From Alnus glutinosa (Eukaryota > Streptophyta > Magnoliopsida > Fagales > Betulaceae), in contig NC_084890.1 in assembly GCF_958979055.1 (NCBI RefSeq), positions 32,533,116 through 32,597,115 on the forward strand: a DNA stretch of 64,000 nt, in the 5' to 3' direction. The notes beneath the pieces were generated by a model. It was not told where the DNA came from. It ran no database searches and saw only the letters and a list, made by a program, of their open reading frames with translations. The position numbers and the translations under genes are program-made. Within the stretch, counting starts at the first letter, position 1; every line of letters starts with the position of its first letter. Positions 44,207 through 56,237 of this stretch are shown one piece after another.

Positions 44207-47200
44207 ATGTCTAACTCTTTCACTAGCAAAATGGTTAGCAGCCATATCTATATGTCCGCTGTTCATCTCCTCCTGATTTTTTTCTTCTCTTTGCTTGCAA
44301 CTGCATCCTACTTGCAAATTATCAAACCCGTTTCATGCACCAAAAGCCCTATTTTTAGATGCTCCGAGATTGAGAAAAAAGCACTTCTTAGCTTCAAAGA
44401 AGGTCTCATAGATCCATCAGGTCGTCTCTTTTCTTGGGTTGGTGAGGATTGCTGCGATTGGACAGGCGTTACCTGTGACAACACCACCGGGCATGTCGTC
44501 AAGCTTGACCTCAAAAATCCATTTCCGGTGAGTGAATTTTATTTTCTCAATGAAGAAAGTTCGACCCCATATACAGAATATGAGTATCGTCGTGATGAAG
44601 TAGAACAAGCTTACCACAAGTCATGCTTGGGGGGTAAGATAAGTCCTTCATTACTCAATTTACAGCATTTGAGTTACCTAGACCTAAGCTTGAATAATTT
44701 TAATGGATACACTGTTCCGAGGTTTTTGGGTTCCCTTGAGAGTTTGACATATCTCAATCTCTCTTTCTCAATGTTTGCCGAAATTATTCCTACCCATCTT
44801 GGGAATCTATCAAGGCTACAATATCTAGACCTCAATTCATTTTCATCCTCCATCGACCTTTATTATTCCTCTCCAACATTGGAGGTTGAAAGTCTGCAGT
44901 GGCTTGCTGGTTTTCCTTCTTCTCTTAAGTACCTTAATTTGGGAAATATTAATCTTCAGAAAGTACTAAATTGGGTTGATGCGGTTAATATGCTCCCTTC
45001 CTTGGTGGAGTTGCACCTAGTTAACTGTGGACTTGTTAGTCTTCCTCAATCTATTTCCTCCATCAACTTCACATTGCTTTCAGTGCTTGATCTCTCTTCC
45101 AACAGTTTTAACTCCTTCATACCTCACTGGTTGTCAAATGTGAGTGGCCTTTCAACAATCAATCTTGATTCCAGTTCACTTAGAGGTGCTATTCCAATTG
45201 GTTTGGGACATCTAACCAGCTTGCGCAGCTTGGATATAGCTGGCAACCATTTTACTGGAAAGATTCCGAGCTCATTTGCCAACCTTTGCAATTTGCAAAC
45301 ATTATATCTGCGGAGCAACAATATAAGTGGGGAGATAACCGAGTTTGTGAACGGCTTGTCTCAATGTTCCAACAGTAGCATGGAGTATCTAGATTTGAGT
45401 AAAAATAGGTTCCTTGGGGGGAAATTGCCCTATTCATTGGGAGGACTCAAGAATTTGAAAACTATTGAATTCCAAGGTTGTTCTTTTTGGGGTTCAATTC
45501 CAGATTCTATTGGAAACATGTCTTCATTGCAAACATTTGACCTCTCGAACAATAAAATGAACGGAACAATTCCAGAAAGCATCGGGAAACTGTCAATGCT
45601 TGTTTCGTTGAGCCTTGCTCGGAATTCTTGGGAAGGTGTCCTAATTGAAGCTCATTTTCAAAGTCTCACCCGATTAAAATCTCTTAGCTTGTCTACGAAA
45701 TTTTCTGCGAAATGGACATTGGTTTTAGATGTCAAACACGATTGGGTTCCTCCTTTTATGCTAACGGAAATTAAATTAGAAAAGATGCAGATCGGCCCAA
45801 ACTTTCCAGCGTGGCTAAAAACACAAAATGAACTCAAATATCTTTGGCTCAACAATGTTGGCATTTCTGACACCATTCCGCATGACCTTTGGAAGTTTTG
45901 CCCAAATGTCACCTCTTGGAGTCTATCCGGGAACAAACTACGTGGACAGGTACCATACTTTCAATTTCACCCTTTGGCATATTATATTGATTTGAGTTCC
46001 AACCACTTAGAGGGTCCACTCCCACTTTTTCCTGGTAATTTGAGTGACATATCTCTCTATAATAATATGTTTTCTGGACCTATTCCTGAAAACATAGTGG
46101 AGCTACTACCCAAGTTATCTTGGTTGGACCTGTCTTCAAATACAATTACTGGTAGAATTCCCTACTCTATTGGAAAGCTAAAGGAATTGACATGTCTTAT
46201 TTTGAGAAACAATTCCCTATCCGGGAAACTACCCCCTCATTGGAAGGATTTACAACAGTTATGGTTGTTGGACTTGTCAGAGAACAATATATCCGGTAAT
46301 GTTCCCAGTTCAATGCGACATCTGGGTTCATTAGGGGTATTATCATTGGGCCAAAATCATCTTGAAGGAGAGCTTCCCTCTTTCTTTAGAAACTATGGAA
46401 ACTTGCAAACCCTTGATCTTGGAGGAAACAAATTCTCTGGAAAACTTCCAACATGGATAGGAGAAAGTCTACCATATTTATTGAGGTTAAGCCTAAGGTC
46501 CAACTTGTTTTATGGGAACATACCTCAACAATTATGCCTTCTTTCAGGTTTTCGAATCCTAGACCTTGCACACAATGAATTTTCAGGAGCAATCCCTCAA
46601 TGTTTAGGAAGCTTCAGCAATGATAAAAATAGTGAAATTCCATATGGTGAGCAAATGATGCTGGTTTCAAAAGGAAGAGAATATCTATACGATGATTCAA
46701 TCCTTTATCTTGTTCATTCAATAGACCTTTCAGGTAACAACCTATCAGGAGAAATACCTGATAATATAACAAGCATCTCAAAATTGGTCAGTTTGAATTT
46801 ATCAATGAACCATCTGTCTGGCAGAATTCCTGAAAAAATCGGGAATTTACACATGTTAGAATCACTTGATCTCTCAATGAATGAGCTATCTGGTCCTATT
46901 CCTAAAAGCTTGTCTTCTTTGAACTTCTTAAGTCGCTTGAATTTGTCATTCAACAACTTGTCTGGAAAGATTCCAAATGGGAATCAACTTCAAACACTTC
47001 ATGACTCTTCTATCTACGAAGGTAATGCTTTACTCTGTGGACCTCCTCTTTCGACCAAGTGTTCAGAAGACGAAATTAGACCGAGAGTAAAACCAAATGG
47101 TGGTAATAGAGTAGCCAACAAAAATGGAAAGGGAATTGAGTCAATCTTGTTCTACATTAGCATGGCAGCTGGATTTATTGTTGGATTTTGGGGAGTTTGT

Positions 47201-47335
47201 GGAACACTGATTATCAAAACTTCATGGAGACAAGCTTACTTCAGAAGCTTTGATAAATTGAAAGACAAGATTGTTGTGCTCGTTATGATCAAAATTGTTC
47301 ACTTGCGACGGAAGTTCAAGTCGGAGAGAAGTTGA
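44207..47335 (+). CDS. RLP2: LRR receptor-like protein, EIX2/Cf type
   Basis: A single-exon gene of 1042 aa. The frame extends one codon upstream (TTG), so the first ATG at 44207 is used; later in-frame ATGs at 44231 and 44252 are possible. The start MSAVHLLLIFFFSLL at codon 16 aligns with the RLP1 start, so the extra N-terminal residues may not be used. Domains follow RLP1: signal peptide, N-cap (GEDCCDWTGVTC), about 28 LRRs, island at about 801-835 (MMLVSKGREYLYDD), terminal LRRs, C-cap (LLCGPPLSTKC), transmembrane helix at about 981-1002 (GFIVGFWGVCG) and a basic 40-residue tail. It carries one copy of the LRR that is triplicated in RLP1, and a NGGN-containing linker of about ten residues before the membrane that RLP1 lacks. 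Expected at the plasma membrane as a kinase-less immune receptor; ligand unknown. Confidence 0.93.
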   Translation: MSNSFTSKMVSSHIYMSAVHLLLIFFFSLLATASYLQIIKPVSCTKSPIFRCSEIEKKALLSFKEGLIDPSGRLFSWVGEDCCDWTGVTCDNTTGHVVKLDLKNPFPVSEFYFLNEESSTPYTEYEYRRDEVEQAYHKSCLGGKISPSLLNLQHLSYLDLSLNNFNGYTVPRFLGSLESLTYLNLSFSMFAEIIPTHLGNLSRLQYLDLNSFSSSIDLYYSSPTLEVESLQWLAGFPSSLKYLNLGNINLQKVLNWVDAVNMLPSLVELHLVNCGLVSLPQSISSINFTLLSVLDLSSNSFNSFIPHWLSNVSGLSTINLDSSSLRGAIPIGLGHLTSLRSLDIAGNHFTGKIPSSFANLCNLQTLYLRSNNISGEITEFVNGLSQCSNSSMEYLDLSKNRFLGGKLPYSLGGLKNLKTIEFQGCSFWGSIPDSIGNMSSLQTFDLSNNKMNGTIPESIGKLSMLVSLSLARNSWEGVLIEAHFQSLTRLKSLSLSTKFSAKWTLVLDVKHDWVPPFMLTEIKLEKMQIGPNFPAWLKTQNELKYLWLNNVGISDTIPHDLWKFCPNVTSWSLSGNKLRGQVPYFQFHPLAYYIDLSSNHLEGPLPLFPGNLSDISLYNNMFSGPIPENIVELLPKLSWLDLSSNTITGRIPYSIGKLKELTCLILRNNSLSGKLPPHWKDLQQLWLLDLSENNISGNVPSSMRHLGSLGVLSLGQNHLEGELPSFFRNYGNLQTLDLGGNKFSGKLPTWIGESLPYLLRLSLRSNLFYGNIPQQLCLLSGFRILDLAHNEFSGAIPQCLGSFSNDKNSEIPYGEQMMLVSKGREYLYDDSILYLVHSIDLSGNNLSGEIPDNITSISKLVSLNLSMNHLSGRIPEKIGNLHMLESLDLSMNELSGPIPKSLSSLNFLSRLNLSFNNLSGKIPNGNQLQTLHDSSIYEGNALLCGPPLSTKCSEDEIRPRVKPNGGNRVANKNGKGIESILFYISMAAGFIVGFWGVCGTLIIKTSWRQAYFRSFDKLKDKIVVLVMIKIVHLRRKFKSERS

Positions 47336-48533
47336 GGCTATAGGCATTGGAGCTTTCCTTAAGATGCATCAATTATGTATTATAAGTTTTTCATGTTGCT
47401 GTAATAATATACGCTCCAATCAAGTGTGTTAATGTCCTATATATGAATTATATATGAATTATTTTAGTGTGAGACATTTTTGCTTTTATTCCATCCCACC
47501 AATCATTTTATCGTCATATGAGAAACAAATGATTTTTTAATAGAATTCTTTTTCAACTTTGTTGGTACGACTATTTAAAAAGCTTATTCTTCTCAAATAT
47601 TAAGATATATATATAGCAATCGTATAAATTGGAGTCGAAAAATTTCTTTCAACCTAATTTGAAGGAAAAACCCCTTCCTTCATCTAGATATAACAAAGGT
47701 CGTTTCTATGCATTTTTTTTTTCTTTGTTAATAGGTGTCCAGAGAACCATACAGAAACTTTACCATGCATAACCAACTTCTAGAATTGTAGGTAGGTTGT
47801 TTGCTTGGCCTCCCACACCAATTCGTCAATTGTTCCTCTATATATTCAAGGTAGACCAAAGCATGCACATTCTTGGTCGACTTCATCTATTAAATGCAAC
47901 AATTTCTGCTCAAGTTGGGCTCGCAAACTAGAACCAAAATAATTAAGTTCTAACAAATGCAAAACTTGTATTCAAAATTTATTATCAAACCATCATTTTA
48001 TTTCCAAACTTTAATTTGCAAAAGTCAAGCCAAGATTACAGGGATTGATAAATGATATAAATCCATCTCCTACATATCTCATCTTCAAATTCATCATTGG
48101 ATTTATGGGACACACATTGGATCCCACAAATTTAATGGTAGATTTGAAACTTGGTTGTATGGAGATGTGTAGGAGATATGTAGGTGATGTATGTGTATCA
48201 TTCCTCCTATATTTACATTTATATCATTTGTCTATTATAGAACTAGCTACTTGCCTAATCCCTTTTAATAATCAAGATTAAACACCAAATATGCAACTCA
48301 TAATCAAAGTAATATATCTTTGAAATTTAGTGATGATCTAATGTTAATTATTTCTCTGCATATGCATACAGCAAATACACAAAGATATGTACATTTGGAT
48401 TATATCGAGGCAACTGATAACCTATCCACAGCACATCAATTCGTCAAGCAAAATTTCAGAGAGATTATCCCTTTACGCAAGAGACTATCACATTCCAGAT
48501 TACAATATACCAAGCAACTGAAAAGTTTAACAA
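47336..48533. other. Region downstream of RLP2, mostly noncoding
   Basis: A 3' region similar to that of RLP1, then noncoding sequence related to 21400-21560. A foldback element is at 48047-48206. About 48300-48530 resembles 49900-50110 but encodes nothing I recognise. Confidence 0.5.
48047..48206. mobile_element. Foldback MITE
   Basis: GATAAATGATATAAATCCATC and TCCTACATATCTC at the left pair with the inverted GAGGAATGATACACATACATC and CCTACATATCTCC at the right, with TTGGATCCCACAAATTTAATGG near the centre. A target duplication is not clear. Ends resemble the Mutator-type element at 7016. Confidence 0.7.
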
Positions 48534-49295
48534 ATTTTTCAGGAGAAATCCCTCAATGTTTAGGAAACTTGGATGGAGATGATGGTTATGAGGGAGTTGG
48601 CTATGATAATTCACAAATGTCTTTGTATGTCTATTTATAATCTTATCTATTCTGTAGACCTTTCGCATAGCAATCTATCAGGATAAATACCTGATAGGAG
48701 AACAAGCCTCTTAAGATTGGTCATCATGAATTTATCAATGAATCATCTAACTGGAAGAATTCCTGAAAAAATTGAGAATTTAAACTAATTACAATCACTT
48801 GATCTCTCAATGAATGAGCTTTATGACCCTATCCCTAAAAGCTTGTCTTCTTTGACATTCTTGGGTCGCTTGAATTTGTCATTCAACTTGTCTGGGAAAA
48901 TTCCAAATGGGAATCAACTTCAAATACTGTATGATGATGACTCTTCCATCTACGAAGGTAACTTTTTACTCTGTGGGCCTCCTATTTCAACCAAGTGTTT
49001 AGAAGATGAAACTAAACTTAGAGTAGCCAACGAAAATGGCAGGGGAATTGAGTCATTCTCGTTCTACATTAGCATGGCAGCTAGGTTTATTGTTGGATTT
49101 TGGAGAGTTTGTGGAACACTGATTATCAAAACATCATGGAGACAAGCTTACTGTCGAAGCTTTGATAATTTGAAAGACAAGATTGTTGTGTTCGTTATGG
49201 TTAAAATTGTTCGCTTGCTAAGTGAGGTCAAGGACTCAAGTCAGAGAGAAGTTGAGGCTACGGGCATTGAAGCTTTCCTTAATATACATTAGTTA
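48534..49295 (+). pseudogene. RLP pseudogene psi-3 (C-terminal third)
   Basis: LRR similarity begins with FSGEIPQCLGNLDGDDGY. The island is shortened (SQMSLY, then a frame break). Stops occur where intact genes read GGAGAA (TAA near 48684) and at TTTAAACTAATTAC (48780-48790). From 48810 the frame is open to 49292 and encodes the last LRRs (one shortened by deletion: LNLSFNLSGKIPNGNQL), the C-cap, a transmembrane region with altered residues (ARFIVGFWRVCG) and the basic tail. It lies 1.2 kb after RLP2 and is closer to RLP1 in this region (YDDDSSIYEGN). Confidence 0.85.
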
Positions 49296-51344
49296 TGTAT
49301 AATAAGTTTTTGCTATCATAAAACTTGCTTCAATATTCTTCGCTTCTGAAAGTCATATATAAGAATGATTTTACAATTGTGTGAGACATTATTTCTTTAA
49401 TTGCATCCCATTTTCCAATAACCATTTGTCATCAAATAGTACCATGATGTTATCATTCTCGATTTAAATGGTTAAGATGGTGAGCAAATGGTTGGCTCAA
49501 GATAAGACAATTAATGCCTTAATTTACCATTTTAGTTTCTTAATTACCATATTTCTTAATGTTACATTACCGAAACTAATATTGTCATTCAGACTATGAT
49601 TTATTATAAATTCTCTCTTTTTTTTTTCTTTTTTCTTTTTTATAAGTAAATAAGGAAAAGGTTACATGGATTAGAATACCAAAAAATAAGTGGGCTCTTT
49701 AACAATAGACCCAAATAAAAAATTTCAGTGAAAAATATATGAACAACTGGTAAGAAATGGGTCAAGAAGATTCTTTGGATGCATGAGCCATGAGCAGTAG
49801 CACCCTTAGCCGTAAAAATTCATTCCAATTGCTTTTTCAGTCTTTCGAGAAAAAGTTATCTTTATTTGTCTAATCACTTGTTAATTATCAAGTTTTAGCA
49901 CCAGATACTCAGGCTTATCAAAAAAGTAATAAATTTTAGAGTGTTTGTAATCGTCTAATGTTAATTATTGTTTCTTTTCATATGCGCACAACAAATACAA
50001 ACAAATATGTACAATCGATTATCAAGCAAAATATCTCGAGTTAATTATCCTTTACCACCAGTATCCAGCTCGTACATTCAAGCGATTCCAGATTACAATC
50101 AATCAAAGCATTAAAAAAATAAACCAAATCCTAGAGATAATTGTCGAGTGAAGCTATCAAAGAGGTTCTTAAATCCTTGCAATTATTGAATTCCTCTTCA
50201 AATGGTTCTCATTCAAAACAAAAGTCAGATGCTTAACATTGTTCATAAATGACAGAGTGACTGTTTTTTTTTTTTGAACATGTCTACACAAAGCTTCAGT
50301 ACAAAGCTTCCTTCTTCTTTTTCTCCCCCTTTGCCTTTCCTGCATACTGAGGAATCAGAAAGAGTATCATCCGATCATTGTATAATAGTTGAAACATGTC
50401 GTTATGGTAGAACGTGAGTTGTGGTGTTGATGTAATGGTGAGTAATGGGTTCTACATCATTAACCAAAATTCGTATTCAAAATCAGAAGTTGAAAATAAA
50501 GTGAATTGGGCGGCCCCATAAGCAAAGTCACAGTTATTTGTTTTTGTTTTCTATTTTTTTATTTTTATTTTTTATTTTTTGGTCCTTTACGTTACTATGA
50601 TCAATATTAGCCTTTAATTTATTGTAATTTAATGTGATTCTATCGTTGGCATCTGCTTCAGTGGCTCTTAATAGTCAAAAGTTTTACTTTTGTGTTTCGG
50701 CAAATTGCGCTACTTCACATTATTTCAAATCAAACGGAGAGATTTATTTCATGGTCAGATGTATATGTTATTTATATTTTATCATACTATTTAAAAAATA
50801 ATTAAATTGCTTAACACCGTCCATTTACATGCCATTAAATGCAAGAAAATAAAATTTTTAATAATAAAATGACTACTCTCAATTCTAATTAAAATGAAAA
50901 AAAAAAATCTTATCTTTTAATAATATGGGCCCGTGAATCAAAAACAAAAAAAAAAAAACAATATGGGCCTATGACCGATGGGAGCCAGGAATTGGGGCAA
51001 TTGTGAACATTGGACCTGGGCTTCTCTAAATCAACAATCTCATTAAATTTGGGAAAATTATATTATTGGTATTTGTGATTGGCGTAAATTACAAATCACT
51101 TCATGTGTTTTCAAAATTAATTCTGAGATCTCTGTAGTTAGCTTAATTTTGAAATCGCTCTTTAGAGTTAAATTTCGTTAGACGCCACTCAGCGCCAATA
51201 AGATGTTGACATGTATCAGTCTTAATAAAAAGATATAAATATATTAAAAATATAAATATACAAAACTTGAAAAATTATTTTTTTAAAAAAAAAAAATTTG
51301 AGAAAAAGAATGACAGTAGCCACCTGCCACCCCAAAGATGTATG
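49296..51344. other. Duplicated noncoding block between psi-3 and psi-E
   Basis: Parallels 21250-24720 downstream of RLP1: 3' region, then 50345-50500 (like 23745-23900), 50600-50900 (like 24000-24360) and the dispersed repeat at 51055-51344. About 50260-50300 has TTTTTTGAACATGTCTACACA, possibly the truncated tail of another SINE. No gene seen. Confidence 0.55.
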
Positions 51345-52425
51345 GCATTTCTGACACCGTTCCGCCTAGCTCTTGGAATTCTTGCTTAAACTATCAGCCA
51401 TTTGTGTTTGTCCAATAACAGACTATAGGGGAAGGTACCAAACACTCGATCTCATCGTCTAGTATTTTTTCTTAATTTGAGTTCCAACAATATAGAGGGT
51501 CCACTCCCACTTTATTTTACAAATGTAGGCATCTTATATATATCTTCAAAAAAAAAAATATGTTTTCTGGTCCTGTACCCGAAACCATAGGTGAGCTCTT
51601 GCCTAGATTAATGGTCTTGGACCTCTCTTCAAATTCTATTAGGGGCAGGATTGCTCATTCTATTGGAATGTTACAGAAATTGAAAGTTCTTGATTTGAGA
51701 AACAGCTACTAGCTTGTCTGGGAAACTCCCTCCTCAATGGCAAGATTTGAAGTAGAGAATACGCATGTAATTCAACTATTTCTTGTCTATTCCTTAGACC
51801 TCTCAAGTAATAATCTATTAAGAGAAATACCTGATAATATAACAAGGTTCGTAACATTAATTGGTCAACATGAATCTATCAATGAACCATTTAACAAGGA
51901 AAAGTTTCTAAAAAAATTGTAGATTTGTCCATGTTAGAATTGCTTGATCTTTCAAGAAACGAACATTTTGGTCCTATTCCTGAAAGCTTATTTTCTTTAA
52001 ATTTCTTAAGTTATTTGAACTTGTTATTCAATAACTTGTCTGGAAAAATTTCATTTGGGAATTAACTACAGACGCTCGGCCCGTCCCGCTATCAAGGTAA
52101 CATCTTACTTTGCGGACCTCCACTTCCAACAAAGTGCCCAGGAGATGAAATCGATCCAAAATCAACATCAAATGGTGGCAATGATGGCAAGGAAACTGAG
52201 TCACTACGTTTCTATATTAGCATGGCAGTTGGTTATATTTTGAGATTTTGGGGAGTTTGCGGCACATTAATTATTTGTCCAAACATGATGGATGCATGCT
52301 TACTTTCAGCACTTTGAAAATTTGAAAGACAGAATTGCTATTCTTGTTATGTTCAAAGTTGTTCCTTGGCAAAAGAAGGTCAAGTTGGAGAGAAGTTGAG
52401 GCAAATGGACAACGGAGCTTTCTTT
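51345..52425 (+). pseudogene. RLP pseudogene psi-E
   Basis: Receptor-derived sequence starts at GCATTTCTGACACC (GISDT) and reads through damaged LRRs (LSSNNIEGPLPLYF, MFSGPVPETIGELLPRL, VLDLSSNSIRGRI). An internal deletion joins PPQWQDLK to the region after the island (51755). Later LRRs and the LCGPPLPTKCPGDEIDP cap, NGGNDGK linker, transmembrane segment and tail follow to about 52425. Several stops and frameshifts are present. The repeat junction at its start is shared with psi-A. Confidence 0.85.
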
Positions 52426-52887
52426 ATTAATTAATATGCATCATTATGTAATGTTATAAGTTTTTGTTGTTGCTGTATAATAATATATATCCAATCTTCC
52501 TATGCAGAGGTTTTATATATAGGTAAAATTTTAACAAAGCCTCTTGAACTAATTAACAGTCAATTTTAAAATAGCTCACTGAATTTTTAAGTGTGCTGAT
52601 GTGATCCATTAAATTATCAAAGTGTGCAAAAAAAATGCCATTTTTTTATTATATTCATATAATACGCTTATTCTTTGAAAAATAAAAATAAAAAAAAATA
52701 AAACAAATTAAAAAAGAACTATTAATATAAAACTAAAAAGTTAAATAAATTAAAAACTTAGAAAAATTTTAATTAAAAAAACAAAAAAAAACAAAAGGGT
52801 GGCTTGGTTGGAGGAGGCCTGCGAGCCACCAAAGGTGGGGCCATTGGGGTGGCCTTTGAGCCACCCCTAGTAGTGTCTCTAGGTTGG
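52426..52887. repeat. AT-rich and GC-rich dispersed repeat, no gene
   Basis: About 52530-52760 is A/T-rich repeat text. 52790-52887 begins the GGTGGCTTG / GCCACCCC-rich repeat, whose minus-strand frame (52773-53066) is not gene-like. Confidence 0.45.
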
Positions 52888-53636
52888 CGTCCACCATCGC
52901 CAGCCCATGGAGGCGACTGCGGGCTACCCCCGACCACCTCTAGAGGCCACCTTGATCGACCACTTGGGGTGGCTTGAAGGTCACCCCACCCACTTCTCGA
53001 GGTCGTTTCACTTACAAAAACGACTTTAAATTTAAATTTAGTGTCGTTTGGGGAACCAAACAACATTAATTATATATATATATTTTTTTTTTTGGAAAAA
53101 TAAAACCCTTCTTTCCCCCTTATTCCTCCCACCTTCTCATTCTTGTTTTTTTTTTTTGCACAACTCAAAAGAGATCCAGAGAGATTCAGTTCGAGAGAGA
53201 AGAAGGGAAAAAAAAAAAAAAAAAAAAAAAAGGGTTTTTGGCCATGGGTTCTATTGGATAAAATTCAAAGCTTCCCTTTGCATTTTCTTGATACCCATTG
53301 TTGATAGAGCACGAAAATCATGTGATTGATTTAGGTTTTAGGTTAAAATGTGAATGTTTAAATTCATTATGCTTGAAATTAGCTTTCCTACATAATTAAT
53401 GTTCGGGGTTTTTATTGTTTCATTGATTTTAAACTTTTTTTTAACCCATCCACATAATTCCCATGTACCCAGGGCAGAAAGTGCGCTACGCTCCAGACTC
53501 CATTGAAATTTTTGTAATTTTTTTTAATTATTTTATCCATATTGGAGTTGTTTTGCAGCTAATGTTGGAGTTGTTTTACTGTTCAAACGTCTCAAAATTA
53601 GTTTTCTTTTTCCTTTCTTTTTTCTTTGTTTGTTTG

Positions 53637-53678
<42 letters not shown>

Positions 53679-53875
53679 TAATCAGAGATGATTTATTTCC
53701 AGTCCTAGACCGTGGAACATCTCCCTATAGGAACGCGAACGGTCCAGCTCATCAGCTCGCCAAGCTGGCTATTACTCATGTTATATCTCAAATTTGGGTT
53801 GATTACCATCCTGAATGTATTGCATCAATTGTACTTACAGAGCAAGTTTCCTTTTTATTAATAAGATTGAGATGA
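53679..53875 (+). pseudogene. RNase H-like C-terminal fragment (unit X)
   Basis: After a 40-base T run, the frame encodes RDDLFPVLDRGTSPYR, NGPAHQLAKLA and ITHVISQIWVDYHPECIASI, ending with TGA. The R..N..AH.LAK..L pattern is the usual end of the RNase H domain of plant LINE-type reverse transcriptases or related stand-alone genes (family knowledge). No active-site residues are included, so it is a short fragment, kept nearly unchanged in unit Y. Confidence 0.55.
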
Positions 53876-54579
53876 TTTTTTTTTAAAAAAAAATAAAAAT
53901 ATATGAAGAGAAGAGATGATTCTTTCACACTCATGATCAATGATTACTACTGTGTTAAGACTTTTTATGGTTTATTACTTGATTATATGGTGTTTCCCAA
54001 TACCCATTTGTTAACACATTTCATTACATTAATTTGCGTGTAGACGACTCCAAGCGTTGAGTCTATGCATCGAGATAAACTTTCAATTCCCAAGCGGACG
54101 GCTTCTTTATTTCCAAAGTAGATTTGTCTTTTGGCTTCATTGAGAATGAATCAAGAGAGCAGTGGATAAGTCGTATCAAAACATTAAAATAAAATATGAG
54201 TTATATATGTAAACTTTATTGATTATCACTTGCAAGCAAATTGACACAATGAGGTCCTACGTAGAATTTAACAAGCAATTTGCATGAAGATGACTTGAAG
54301 GGAGGAGGAATCTTGGTATTGAGATAAAGATTCCAAACCCATGTTTAGGTTTGCCTTTTTTGGATTTATTCTTAGTCGGTCAAGAAAAACTTGGCTACAT
54401 GATTATTGACATTAATTAGGGACTCATGCATGTGGAATTTAACAAGCAATTCTTCTTTATTTCTCGGGTTCTACTTTTCTTGGATTTATTTTAAGTCAGT
54501 CAAGAAAGTAGCCGGATATCTTCATGAAAAGTCCTCGATCACTGCTTTCATTATTGATCACAACCTCATATAAAATATA

Positions 54580-55165
54580 TGGAAAAAATACACATAGTTC
54601 TCTCAAACTACCATTTCATTATCAGTGTACTCCTCAAACTACCAATTATGTTAATGTTCACTCCTTAAATTACTAAAAAAATGTCAATGTTCCTCTAATA
54701 ACAAAAATACCCTTCATAAAATTATTAAAATAAAATAAAAACTAAAAAAATTATTAAAAAAATATAAAATAACAAAAAATTGATAATAAAAATTAAAAAT
54801 TAAAAATGAGAAATTGTTTTTTGTTTTTTTTCTCGTTTGTTTATTTATTTATTTTAAAAAAAAAAAATCTTTATTTTTTGTTTTTTTAATTTTTTCGATT
54901 TTAATAAAAAATATTTTTTTTTGTTTTTTTTATTTTTATTTTTTCTTTTTTAGTATTAGTTTTTTTTTTTTTTTGAATTTATAAGGACATTTTTGTCTTA
55001 TTTTAAAAAAAAAATTTAGGGTTATTTTTGTCTTTTTGTTGGCATTAGGGTGGACATTGACATTTTCTAGTAGTTTGAGGAGGAACATTGACACAATTGG
55101 TAGTTTGTGGGGTACATTAACAATTGAATTGTAGTTTGAGAGGGATATGTGTACTTTTTCAAAAA
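54580..55165. mobile_element. Foldback element, copy 2
   Basis: Same phrases as 39925-40490: ATACACATAGTTC, CTCAAACTACCAATTATG, AAAAATGTCAATGTTCC on the left; inverted on the right. Unit Y at 57930 gives the empty site: CATAAAATATAAACATGATTAC is uninterrupted there. Confidence 0.8.
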
Positions 55166-55880
55166 TATAAACATGATTAGTAGCTCTTAGAATTATTGAC
55201 TTAACATGTTTAGATATAATTTTATCTTGAAAGCTGAAACTCAACCATTTAATCGATAACAATTAATGTAAAATCACATATATTTATTAAGGCTTGGGCT
55301 TGAACGATTTTCGAACTGGCCGGGTGATTTTAAAAAATATAAGTTGAAAGCACTGTTGTTATTGAAATCGTTGCTTGGTTACTGTAAAGGTGGAAGCATT
55401 CGAACGTTTAAAAATAAAAAATAAAATAAAATAAAGGGCGGATTGTAAATCTCTTCTCTCTCTCTCTCTCTCATAATTTTGTATTTTTCTACTTGATATT
55501 CAAAAGTTTCTAAACTGATGAGAAGTCCCAATTTTTTTTTTTTTAAAAGAGATTCACATAAGTAAACCCACAGTATTTTTTTAATAGGTGGAATTGTTAA
55601 AATAAATAAATAAATCTGCCAAATATTTAAAAAATTCTTGACATATTTACAAATTTGAATGGAAACAATACGTCCGTCGCATATTTACAAACTTCTTTAT
55701 TTCTTTCTTATTATTATTATCATTATTATTTATACTCTCCATCAGTTAGTCATGTCATGAATGGATACTTGGAAAGTTCTTAATTAGCATATAAGGATTC
55801 TCTCAATTTGAAATGGATCTATTTTATAGTCATAATTAAAAGTTGATGCATTTAACGTTGTTTATAATTTTACATTAATT

Positions 55881-56237
55881 AAATTAAAAAAAAAAACCTT
55901 GTAAAAATTGAAGAAGTGGTTGAACCAATCCTATCCTCTTCTCTTTTTTTTTTCTTTTTTTTCTTCTTCATTTTTTTTTAATAAAAAAAAAAAAAAAAAA
56001 TCTTATTTTTAGGGATGTAATTGAGATTTTCAGACTTGTTGTATTAAAAAATCAGAAGTCTCTCGTGGACAGAACAGGGAAAAACCTGCGAAGCAGATTA
56101 GAAAAATTAAGAATCAAGGGGGAGTGAATTGATGTCGGCCCAAAACTCACTGTAAAGGATATTTGCAAGTGAAATCTAGTGAGCCCCACCATCGCGTGGT
56201 TCACATGTAAAAGGGACCCACAGATAATGACGAAATT
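55881..56237. other. Junction between duplicated units, no gene
   Basis: T/A-rich sequence, then a segment (56050-56230) not seen elsewhere in the window. Its short frames are not gene-like. Confidence 0.4.

Larger units (their letters stand above)
52888..55880. repeat. Tandem segmental duplication, unit X
   Basis: ACCATCGCCAGCCCATGGAGGC onward matches 56238-59130 in order, including an RNase H-like fragment, a module copy (54046) and flanks. Unit X has an extra foldback element (54580-55165) and lacks about 450 bases found at 58510-58960. Confidence 0.85.

Noticed and set aside
52773..53066. 97-residue minus-strand frame with Trp, Gly and Pro-rich text
   Set aside because: The sequence is part of a GC-rich dispersed repeat present also at 56200-56413 and in a similar style at 24661-24720; no domain, and the frame reflects composition.
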